Source of the DNA: Bacteroidota bacterium
GTDB lineage: Bacteria > Bacteroidota > Bacteroidia > Flavobacteriales > Flavobacteriaceae
Direction of reading: 5' to 3'
DNA: 11,760 nucleotides
NCBI GenBank assembly: GCA_023390775.1
Contig: JAEWCF010000001.1
Span: 1 to 11,760, forward strand
Part shown: piece by piece, positions 5,216 through 11,760 of the stretch
How positions within the stretch are numbered: position 1 is the first letter of the stretch
Layout of the letters: each line of letters begins with the position of its first letter
The notes under the pieces: generated by a model
Database searches by the model: none
What the model saw: only the letters and a program-made list of their open reading frames with translations
Told to the model about the DNA's origin: nothing
Translations under genes and position numbers: made by a program

Positions 5216-6490
5216 ATGGCTGACTTACTGCTCGGGCTCCAATGGGGCGACGAAGGAAAAGGAAAAATCGTCGACGTGCTCACCTCGCGCTACGACATCA
5301 TCGCGCGCTTCCAGGGCGGGCCAAATGCTGGCCACACGCTCGAATTTGACGGCATCAAGCACGTTTTGCGCACGATTCCGTCGGGGATCTTCCATGAAAA
5401 CACCATCAACATCATCGGCAACGGCGTGGTCATCGACCCGGTCGTGTTTCAAAAGGAACTCGAGGGGCTCGAAAAATTCAGCATCGACATCCGCAAAAGA
5501 TTGATCATATCGCGCAAGGCGCACCTCATCTTGCCAACGCACCGCCTGCTCGATGCGGCATCGGAAACCGCCAAGGGCAAGGCCAAGATCGGTTCCACGT
5601 TAAAGGGCATCGGGCCTGCCTATATGGACAAAACCGGCCGCAACGGACTCCGCGTCGGAGACATCGAACTCCCCGATTTCAAGGAGCGTTACCGCACCCT
5701 GGCCAGCAAGCACGAGGCGATGATCGAGTTTTATGACGTCAAAATGCAATACAACCTCGAGGAATTGGAGCGCGAATTTTTTGCCTCCGTCGATATTCTC
5801 AAACAGCTCGAATTCATCGACAGCGAACAATACCTTTACGAGGCGCAACAGCAAGGAAAATCCATCTTGTGTGAAGGCGCGCAGGGATCGCTCCTGGATG
5901 TCGATTTCGGGACGTATCCGTTCGTGACCTCTTCCAACACCACGGCGGCGGGCGCCTGTACGGGACTGGGAATCGCACCCAACAAGATCGACCAGGTTTA
6001 CGGAATCTTCAAGGCTTACACAACCCGCGTGGGCAGCGGCCCCTTCCCTACCGAACTCTTTGACAAGGACGGCGAGACCATGGCGCGCGTGGGCAACGAA
6101 TTCGGTTCGGTTACGGGACGACAGCGCCGTTGCGGCTGGCTGGACCTGGTGGCCCTCAAATACGCGATCCGCATCAACGGGGTGACCCGCCTGATGATGA
6201 TGAAGGGCGATGTGCTTTCAGGATTCGAGATGCTCAAAGTGTGTACGGCCTATAAATACCGTGGCGAACAAATCGACCACCTTCCCTACAACATCGAACC
6301 TGAGAATGTGCAACCCGTTTACCGCGAATTCAAGGGCTGGCAAGCCGACCTGACCGGCATGACGACGTATGGCGAGCTGCCTTCGGAACTGCGCGAATAC
6401 GTGGATTTCATCGAGAAAGAGGCGGGGGTTCCCGTGGAGATCATTTCCGTCGGACCGGACCGCACCCAAACCATAAACAAGTCTGCATGA
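5216..6490 (+). CDS. purA: Adenylosuccinate synthetase
   Basis: Joins IMP and aspartate using GTP to form adenylosuccinate, the first committed step from IMP to AMP, in the cytoplasm. The 424 residues equal the normal family length. Residues seen: the GTP-binding loop GDEGKGK at 11-17 with catalytic D12, GGPNAGHT at 34-41 with H40, the GIGPAY signature, TTAAGACTGLG, GPFPTEL, the arginine loop GRQRRCGW, and KGD plus GPDRTQTI for guanine recognition near the C-terminus. The start ATG 5216 places the conserved core directly after the usual short N-terminus. It follows a 318-bp repeat-filled gap after fur and overlaps nhaA by four bases (ATGA), so the two are probably cotranscribed. In several bacteria ppGpp inhibits this enzyme, a possible link to the nearby relA/spoT. 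Confidence 0.98.
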   Translation: MADLLLGLQWGDEGKGKIVDVLTSRYDIIARFQGGPNAGHTLEFDGIKHVLRTIPSGIFHENTINIIGNGVVIDPVVFQKELEGLEKFSIDIRKRLIISRKAHLILPTHRLLDAASETAKGKAKIGSTLKGIGPAYMDKTGRNGLRVGDIELPDFKERYRTLASKHEAMIEFYDVKMQYNLEELEREFFASVDILKQLEFIDSEQYLYEAQQQGKSILCEGAQGSLLDVDFGTYPFVTSSNTTAAGACTGLGIAPNKIDQVYGIFKAYTTRVGSGPFPTELFDKDGETMARVGNEFGSVTGRQRRCGWLDLVALKYAIRINGVTRLMMMKGDVLSGFEMLKVCTAYKYRGEQIDHLPYNIEPENVQPVYREFKGWQADLTGMTTYGELPSELREYVDFIEKEAGVPVEIISVGPDRTQTINKSA

Positions 6491-7632
6491 AGGTAACCAA
6501 GTTGTTCACATCGTTTATTGAGAGCGAAAAGTCGGGCGGCGTCCTGCTGGTCATCGCCACCGCCCTCTCGATGATCCTTGCAAACAGCGCCTGGGGCGAA
6601 AGTTACATCGGTTTTTGGGAGCAGCCCGTGGGAAGCCACAGCCTGGCGCATTGGATCAATGACGGGTTGATGGCCATTTTCTTCCTTCTCATCGGGCTTG
6701 AATTGGAACGCGAGATTTACATCGGCGAACTCTCCAACATCCGCAACGCATCGCTTCCCATTTTTGGCGCGCTCGGCGGGATGCTCGTCCCGGCCGCAAT
6801 TTACCTCTATTTCAATATGGGGACTGCCACTCAGGACGGCGCCGGAATCCCCATGGCCACCGATATCGCCTTCGCCGTGGGCATCCTCTCGCTTTTGGGT
6901 AGCCGCGTACCCGTTGCACTCAAGGTTTTCCTGACCGCGCTAGCCGTGATCGACGACCTGGGCGCGATTATCGTGATTGCCGTCTTTTATACGAAGTCGC
7001 TTTCGCTGGGTTATCTTTTCGGTGCGCTGGGCGTTTGGGCGGTGCTGTTTGCCTTCAACCGGCTAAAGATCTACAACCTTGTGCTCTACCTCATCGGCGG
7101 AACTATCATGTGGTACCTGATGCTGAATTCGGGTGTGCACGCAACCATTACGGGCGTCATCCTGGCGTTCGTCATCCCCTTTGGCGACGGCAACGAAAAA
7201 TCAATTTCCTATAAGTTGCAGGAATGGCTTCATCACCCCGTGGCGTTTTTCATACTCCCGGTCTTTGCGCTCGCCAATACGTGCATTCCCATTGAAGAGG
7301 GTTGGCAGGAAGGGTTACTCGCTCCCGCAGGCCTCGGAATCATCATCGGCCTGGCCTTGGGCAAACCGCTTGGCATCTGGCTTTTCTCCCGGATTGGAGC
7401 TGCACTGGGCCTGTGCGCGCTGCCCGAGGGCATCAGATGGAAAGACATTCTGGGCGTGGGATTCCTGGGCGGAATAGGTTTCACCATGTCCATTTTCATC
7501 ACGTTGCTGGCCTTTGACGACGAGTTCATCATCAACGAGGCCAAGATGTCCATCCTGATCGCATCGGTATTGGCCGGGACCGCCGGTTTTGTCCTGCTTT
7601 CCGCCCTTTTGAAAAACCACCGGCCTACTTGA
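6487..7632 (+). CDS. nhaA: Na+/H+ antiporter NhaA
   Basis: Inner-membrane antiporter that exports Na+ (or Li+) in exchange for H+, used for salt and alkaline pH tolerance. The 381 residues match the family length and consist of about twelve hydrophobic segments. Diagnostic residues are present: D126 in PMATDIAFAVG, the D156-D157 pair in LAVIDDLGAI (the ion-binding aspartates), K293 in LGKPLGI and the GGIGFTMSIFI motif near the C-terminus. It begins inside the purA stop (ATGA), which suggests translational coupling. At its 3' end it overlaps the convergent amylase gene by 8 bp, with no terminator-like hairpin visible. No promoter of its own is apparent. Confidence 0.97.
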   Translation: MKVTKLFTSFIESEKSGGVLLVIATALSMILANSAWGESYIGFWEQPVGSHSLAHWINDGLMAIFFLLIGLELEREIYIGELSNIRNASLPIFGALGGMLVPAAIYLYFNMGTATQDGAGIPMATDIAFAVGILSLLGSRVPVALKVFLTALAVIDDLGAIIVIAVFYTKSLSLGYLFGALGVWAVLFAFNRLKIYNLVLYLIGGTIMWYLMLNSGVHATITGVILAFVIPFGDGNEKSISYKLQEWLHHPVAFFILPVFALANTCIPIEEGWQEGLLAPAGLGIIIGLALGKPLGIWLFSRIGAALGLCALPEGIRWKDILGVGFLGGIGFTMSIFITLLAFDDEFIINEAKMSILIASVLAGTAGFVLLSALLKNHRPT

Positions 7633-9499
7633 TGCCGTAGAGAAACGATTCCGAAGGCTGCAGCTTTACGGGCAATCGGCCCACACCATCCTTGACGGTA
7701 AGCACCGCACGGCTTTTTCCGTAGATCGCGTCACCGACCGGATAGGCGCCATCGACGAGTTTCCATCTTGAAATCAAGTCCCCGGGAATGACAAGTTCAA
7801 AAATCTGTTCCTTGTGCGGATCGATGTTGCAGATCGCAACAAGGCGGTCATTCCCCCGCCATCTCGCAAAGGAATAGACTCTCTCGCCATAACCTTCCGC
7901 TTGCTTCCTGTTGGCGGGCTGCAGATCGTAAAAATCGCCTGTCAACGCCTGGCTGTTAAGCGCAAAATTGAGAAGCCTCTTGTAAAAGTCGCGAAGTTCG
8001 CGTTCCCTGGGCTCGAGCTTTTTGCCGTCAAACGCACCGTTGTTCATCCATCGCTGGTGGGCGGGAACCCCGATGTAATCAAAAATGGACGTCCGCGTGC
8101 GCTTGCCAAAACCGGCGTCCTCATCTCCCTTCTCTCCTACTTCCTGGCCAAAATAGACCATGGCAGGCGACGATGAAATCGCGGTCGAAATCACCATCAA
8201 AGGCTTGCCGTTGTGGCCGTCACCCGCAAATTCGCCGCTGGCGAGGCGCTGCTCGTCGTGATTGTCGAGAAAATGCAGCATGTGGCCCTCAATATCGAGA
8301 AGTTCCTTTTGAATGTTGGAAATTTCGTCGGCCGAGGATTTGCCGCGGATCACATCCTTTAGTTTATCATACAATCCGACCTTGTCATACAGATAGTCCA
8401 TCTTTCCGATGCTTACGTAATTGCGGTACTCCTTCGGGTTGTAGATTTCGGCGAGAAGGAAGGCATCGGGATTCTGCATCTTGATCGCCGAATTCAGATA
8501 GCTCCAAAATTCGACCGGCACCATTTCGGCCATGTCGTATCGAAACCCATCCACACCTTTGGCTGTCCAGTACAGCGCAATGGAACGGAATTTCTCCCAA
8601 GAATCGGGCACGTCCTTACCTTGCCAGAATGCGTAGTGAGCCTTGTAATCCTTTTTGTCGTAGCCGGCGGGAAGTTCAGGAAAGTCTTTGGTCCCGTCGG
8701 GCCTGATCCCGTAATTGATCTTGACGGTCTCATACCAATCATTGATGTCGGGCTGTGCGAGCCGCGAACCATTTCCCGTCCATTTGGCTGGGTTCTCATT
8801 GAATTTCCCGTCGATCAGGGGATGCTTCTCGCCGCCGAGCGGTTGGTAATTGTCGGAATGCGGAACCTTGAAAGGCTGGCCGGGGATGTAATAGAAATTA
8901 TTGTCCCGGCTGTATTCGACTTTGGTATTGTCATCGGCGCCAAAATCCCGGACGCCCTTTGGATTTGTCTTGCCTTCGTACCGCCGCGCAATGTGGTTGG
9001 GGACGATGTCGATGAGGAGTTTCAACCCGTTCTTATGCGTCCGATCGATCAGCGCCTCAAATTCCTCCAGTCGTTTGGCGGGATCCTGGGCAAGGTCGGG
9101 GTTGACGTTGTAATAATCCTTGACCGCGTACGGCGAACCCGCGCGCCCCTTGACGACTTCTGGATCGTCGTTGGAAATTCCGTAGGCCGTGTAATCGCGA
9201 ACCAGGGCATGGTGCGGCACGCCCGTGTACCAGATGTGCGTCACGCCGAGGGACTTGATCTCGCGGAGAGCCTTGTCGGTAAAATCGGCAAACTTGCCAA
9301 CGCCGTTTTCCTCGATCGTGCCCCACGGTTTATTGGTGGTTTTCTTGTTGCCGAACAGGCGCGTAAAGACCTGGTACACGACTTTCTTTCCGTGCGGGTT
9401 ATATGTTTTTACTGCAGGCACCAGAGGGGATTTTGGTTGATCTTGCGCCGAAAGGACCGCAACGGCAAATAGGGCGGCCAGGATAAGGGTGGGTTTCAT
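7625..9499 (-). CDS. Secreted alpha-amylase-family (GH13) glycoside hydrolase
   Basis: Expected to cleave or transfer alpha-glucan linkages in the periplasm or outside the cell. The 624-residue product starts with a signal peptide (MKPTLILAALFAVAVLSA, likely cut before QDQ) and has no lipobox Cys. The GH13 barrel regions occur in order: region I DIVPNH at 164-169, region II GFRYD with R320 and nucleophile D322, region III AEIY with acid/base E351, region IV FLDNHD at 410-415 with D415. All catalytic residues are present. Roughly 520-624 looks like the usual C-terminal beta domain. Exact specificity (amylase, neopullulanase, cyclomaltodextrinase) cannot be read. No SusC/SusD-type genes are adjacent. 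Its promoter lies at 9522-9529, and its 3' end overlaps nhaA. Confidence 0.93.
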   Translation of the reverse strand: MKPTLILAALFAVAVLSAQDQPKSPLVPAVKTYNPHGKKVVYQVFTRLFGNKKTTNKPWGTIEENGVGKFADFTDKALREIKSLGVTHIWYTGVPHHALVRDYTAYGISNDDPEVVKGRAGSPYAVKDYYNVNPDLAQDPAKRLEEFEALIDRTHKNGLKLLIDIVPNHIARRYEGKTNPKGVRDFGADDNTKVEYSRDNNFYYIPGQPFKVPHSDNYQPLGGEKHPLIDGKFNENPAKWTGNGSRLAQPDINDWYETVKINYGIRPDGTKDFPELPAGYDKKDYKAHYAFWQGKDVPDSWEKFRSIALYWTAKGVDGFRYDMAEMVPVEFWSYLNSAIKMQNPDAFLLAEIYNPKEYRNYVSIGKMDYLYDKVGLYDKLKDVIRGKSSADEISNIQKELLDIEGHMLHFLDNHDEQRLASGEFAGDGHNGKPLMVISTAISSSPAMVYFGQEVGEKGDEDAGFGKRTRTSIFDYIGVPAHQRWMNNGAFDGKKLEPRERELRDFYKRLLNFALNSQALTGDFYDLQPANRKQAEGYGERVYSFARWRGNDRLVAICNIDPHKEQIFELVIPGDLISRWKLVDGAYPVGDAIYGKSRAVLTVKDGVGRLPVKLQPSESFLYGIK

Positions 9500-9521
9500 G
9501 CTGGAAGTTTAGGTCAGGAAA

Positions 9522-9529
9522 CAAATATA
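9522..9529 (-). promoter_or_regulatory. -7 promoter box for the GH13 gene (TATATTTG on the minus strand)
   Basis: Perfect TAnnTTTG on the minus strand, with a near -33 box (TTAG, one mismatch to TTTG, 9549-9552) 19 bp upstream. Transcription would start about 15-20 nt before the ATG at 9499. Confidence 0.65.
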
Positions 9530-9570
9530 GCCAAATGTGCGGCACGTACTAATTTATTCTTAACGGCAGG

Positions 9571-9598
9571 TTGCAGTGGGCTGATTTTCCTAAATTTG
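9571..9598 (+). promoter_or_regulatory. Promoter of the OstA-like gene (TTG-N17-TAAATTTG)
   Basis: TTG at 9571-9573 and a perfect -7 box TAAATTTG at 9591-9598 with a 17-bp spacer fit the TTG-N17-23-TAnnTTTG consensus reported for Flavobacterium. It is divergent from the GH13 promoter and predicts a start of transcription near 9603, so translation must begin further on, at 9613. Confidence 0.65.
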
Positions 9599-9612
9599 GC
9601 AAAAATTCCAGG

Positions 9613-11241
9613 TTGAAAAACTTCGTTCTTTTTGCGCTTTCCCATTTGGCCCTTTCCCTTGCGAACGCCCAATCGGGGCCGCCCAAAAAAATCATCATCG
9701 AATATTCGGATTTCGCCGACCGCAACGAGGCCGAGATGCCCGGCGCCGCGCTTCTGACGGGCAATGTCCGCATCCGCCACGAAGGTGTGGTCCTCACTTG
9801 CAACAAGGCTTATTTTTTTGGTGACGAGAACTATGTAAAGGCCTTCGGGGACGTGCAGATGGTGCAGGGCGATACGCTCTTCATGAACAGCCGCTATGCC
9901 GAATACAACGGCAATGTCAAACAGGCTTTCGCGACGGGAAACGTGCGGATGCGATCGCCGGAGATGACCCTGGTTACCGATACCATCCATTTTGACCGAA
10001 ACATCCAGCAGGCGTGGTACGACACCTACGGCACCATCACCGACAAGGACAATACGCTCCGCAGCAAGTCGGGTCGATATTATGCCAACGAAAAGAAATA
10101 CCGCTTTCTTACTGCGGTGACCATTACCAATCCGAAATACGTGATCAAATCCAATCATTTGGATTACTACACCAATTCGGGGCACACGTACCTTTTTGGG
10201 CCGTCGACCATCACAAGCGACGCGAATTACATCTACACCGAGAAAGGCTTTTACGACACCAAGAAGAATTTCTCGCATTTTTTGAAGCGTTCCTACATCC
10301 GTTACAAGGACCGCCTTATCGAGGGAGACAGCCTGTATTACGACCGCAACCGCGAATTTGCCTCGGCAACGAATAACGTCAGGATTACCGATTCCATCAA
10401 CCGGGGCCTGGTGCGCGGGCATTACGCCGAAGTCTATCGGAACAAGGATTCGATGTACGTGACCAAACGGGCCGTCGCGGTGAACTTCGTGGAAAACGAT
10501 TCGGTTTACATACACGGCAAAAAGCTGATGGTGACCGGAAAACCCGAGAACCGGATCATCCGCGCCTTCAACAACGTGCGATTCTTCAAAACGGACCTAA
10601 GCGGCAAGTGCGATTCGATCCACTCGAGCCAGGCGAACGGGATCACGCAACTCATCGGGCGGCCGATCCTTTGGAATTTCGACAACCAACTCACGGGCGA
10701 TGTCATGCACCTCATTTCCAATGTCAAGACCGAAAAACTGGACTCGCTCAAGGTTTTGAACAACGCCTTCATGGTGGCAAAGGATACCGTCGGCACGGGC
10801 TTTAACCAGGTCAAGGGGCAGAATCTATACGGAAAGTTCCGCGACAACAAGCTATACGAGGTGGACGTGGTCAAGAACACCGAGGTGGTCTATTACATGC
10901 GCAACGACAAGCAGGAGCTCATCGGCATCAATAAAAATGTCTCGAGCAAAATCAACCTGACTTTGGACGGAAACAACATCGACACCATCACTTTCTTCAA
11001 GACCGTTGACGGTGATATCTATCCTGAAAAGGATCTGCCGGAGAATGCCCGGAAACTGCGCGGCTTCATCTGGCGCGGCGACGAACGTATCAAGAGCAAG
11101 GAAGACATCTTCCCGCCGGAAGAAAACGCGATCGACGAGGCCGTGCAGAAGGCTTCGGCGGCCAATCCCGATGACGGCAAGCCCCTGGAGCCCCGCCGCG
11201 AGACACTCGAATACGACAAGAACAATCCCCCCGCAAAATAA
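9613..11241 (+). CDS. OstA/LptA-like outer-membrane biogenesis protein
   Basis: Likely a periplasmic protein of lipopolysaccharide transport, related to LptA and the N-terminal domain of LptD. The frame is open from TTG 9571, but a promoter occupies that part; TTG 9613 gives a well-formed signal peptide (MKNFVLFALSHLALSLANA, cut before QSG) and a 542-residue product. The mature part is rich in short beta strands with the recurrent OstA pattern: LLTGNVRIRHEGVVLTCNKAYF-like (about 50-70), a second layer with FGDVQMVQGDTLFMNS and FATGNVRMRSPE, and several later repeats with D.I/D.LYY strands, as in stacked beta-jellyroll proteins. The last ~40 residues are charged and probably disordered. The stop overlaps the next start (TAATG), suggesting coupling. 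Confidence 0.85.
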   Translation: MKNFVLFALSHLALSLANAQSGPPKKIIIEYSDFADRNEAEMPGAALLTGNVRIRHEGVVLTCNKAYFFGDENYVKAFGDVQMVQGDTLFMNSRYAEYNGNVKQAFATGNVRMRSPEMTLVTDTIHFDRNIQQAWYDTYGTITDKDNTLRSKSGRYYANEKKYRFLTAVTITNPKYVIKSNHLDYYTNSGHTYLFGPSTITSDANYIYTEKGFYDTKKNFSHFLKRSYIRYKDRLIEGDSLYYDRNREFASATNNVRITDSINRGLVRGHYAEVYRNKDSMYVTKRAVAVNFVENDSVYIHGKKLMVTGKPENRIIRAFNNVRFFKTDLSGKCDSIHSSQANGITQLIGRPILWNFDNQLTGDVMHLISNVKTEKLDSLKVLNNAFMVAKDTVGTGFNQVKGQNLYGKFRDNKLYEVDVVKNTEVVYYMRNDKQELIGINKNVSSKINLTLDGNNIDTITFFKTVDGDIYPEKDLPENARKLRGFIWRGDERIKSKEDIFPPEENAIDEAVQKASAANPDDGKPLEPRRETLEYDKNNPPAK

Positions 11242-11760
11242 TGTCACTCAAGGAAGGATTTTTGAAATACCAGGCACAGACCTCGCCGCACCCGCTTGGG
11301 ATGGCGGTCTCGCACGCCAAGGGAAGTTTCATCTACGATACATCGGGCAAGGCCTACCTGGATTTTGTTGCGGGGGTTTCGGCGGCATCGCTGGGACATG
11401 CGCACCCGGGGGTCAATCAGGCCATCATCGATCAGCTTGAAAAGTACTCACATGTCATGGTCTACGGCGAATACGCACAGGATCCCGCCGTAGAATACTG
11501 CCGGATGCTCGCGAGCCTGATGCCCGAAAACCTAAACAAGACCTATCTCGTAAATTCGGGGACCGAGGCCACCGAGGGCGCCCTGAAGCTCGCCCGCCGC
11601 GTGACCGGGAGAAGCCAGCTGATTTCCTGCCACAACGCTTACCACGGCAATACCATGGGATCGATGAGCGTTATGGGATTTGAGGAGCGGAAGCGGATTT
11701 TCAGGCCGCTTGTTCCCGATGTGGATTTCATCACGTTCAACAACGAGGACGATCTCGAAA
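11241..11760 (+). CDS. Class III PLP-dependent aminotransferase, 3'-truncated
   Basis: Starts at ATG 11241, sharing one base with the upstream stop, and is open to the end of the window (173 complete codons). The N-terminal arm and DFVAGVSAASLGHAHPGV (about 48-65) match the acetylornithine/ornithine aminotransferase group (fold type I). The PLP phosphate-binding motif SGTEA is at 106-110 and the stacking/HG motif NAYHGNTMG at 132-140. The Schiff-base lysine lies beyond the window. It should transfer an amino group from a substrate such as an omega-amino acid or acetylornithine to a keto acid; the substrate cannot be read. It is probably cotranscribed with the OstA-like gene, though no functional link is evident. 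Confidence 0.93.
   Translation, partial: MSLKEGFLKYQAQTSPHPLGMAVSHAKGSFIYDTSGKAYLDFVAGVSAASLGHAHPGVNQAIIDQLEKYSHVMVYGEYAQDPAVEYCRMLASLMPENLNKTYLVNSGTEATEGALKLARRVTGRSQLISCHNAYHGNTMGSMSVMGFEERKRIFRPLVPDVDFITFNNEDDLE

Noticed and set aside
8621..9472. 283-aa plus-strand open frame opposite the GH13 gene
   Set aside because: Antisense shadow; the minus strand encodes all four GH13 motifs and a signal peptide across the same bases.
9571..9612. Longer OstA-like start at TTG 9571
   Set aside because: The segment contains a consensus promoter, and it would bury the signal peptide 14 residues inside the protein.
9514..10515. 333-aa minus-strand open frame opposite the OstA-like gene
   Set aside because: Antisense shadow of a gene with a promoter, signal peptide and family-like beta-strand repeats on the plus strand.

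Overview
The window looks like chromosomal DNA from a member of the Bacteroidota. The signs are a single long RelA/SpoT homolog followed by a Fur-family gene and purA (an order I recall from Bacteroidota genomes), no Shine-Dalgarno sequences before the starts, three perfect TAnnTTTG (-7) promoter boxes, and an OstA-like outer-membrane biogenesis protein. I cannot place it below phylum. It contains no RNA gene, CRISPR array, transposase or phage gene that I can see.

Layout, left half (1-5215). A 5'-truncated SpoU/TrmH-family RNA methyltransferase (1-552) is followed by about 820 bp of non-coding repeats. Then come a bifunctional (p)ppGpp synthetase/hydrolase (1377-3596), a 207-bp repeat-filled gap, a DUF1905/YdeI-like protein (3803-4258), another repeat-rich gap, a Fur-family regulator (4442-4897) and a 318-bp gap made almost wholly of repeats. 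These gaps are built from degenerate tandem arrays whose period is 7 or 8 bp whatever the sequence. The arrays reach the gene boundaries and supply several start or stop codons.

Layout, right half (5216-11760). Here the genes are packed with almost no spacer. purA and nhaA overlap as ATGA. nhaA and a leftward secreted GH13 amylase-type enzyme run into each other and overlap by 8 bp. A 113-bp divergent promoter region drives the amylase to the left and an OstA/LptA-like protein to the right. The OstA gene is joined to a class III aminotransferase through TAATG, and the aminotransferase runs off the right edge.

How the genes relate. RelA/SpoT and PurA both concern purine nucleotide control: ppGpp is known to inhibit PurA in some bacteria. 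Fur-family, NhaA and OstA products serve metal/stress sensing, Na+/H+ homeostasis and envelope biogenesis. The genes are housekeeping types and I see no dedicated defence or toxin system. The unusual part of the window is the intergenic DNA: several different period-7/8 arrays, a four-copy composite repeat upstream of relA/spoT, a structured-looking element and a predicted G-quadruplex before purA, and paired hairpins after relA/spoT.
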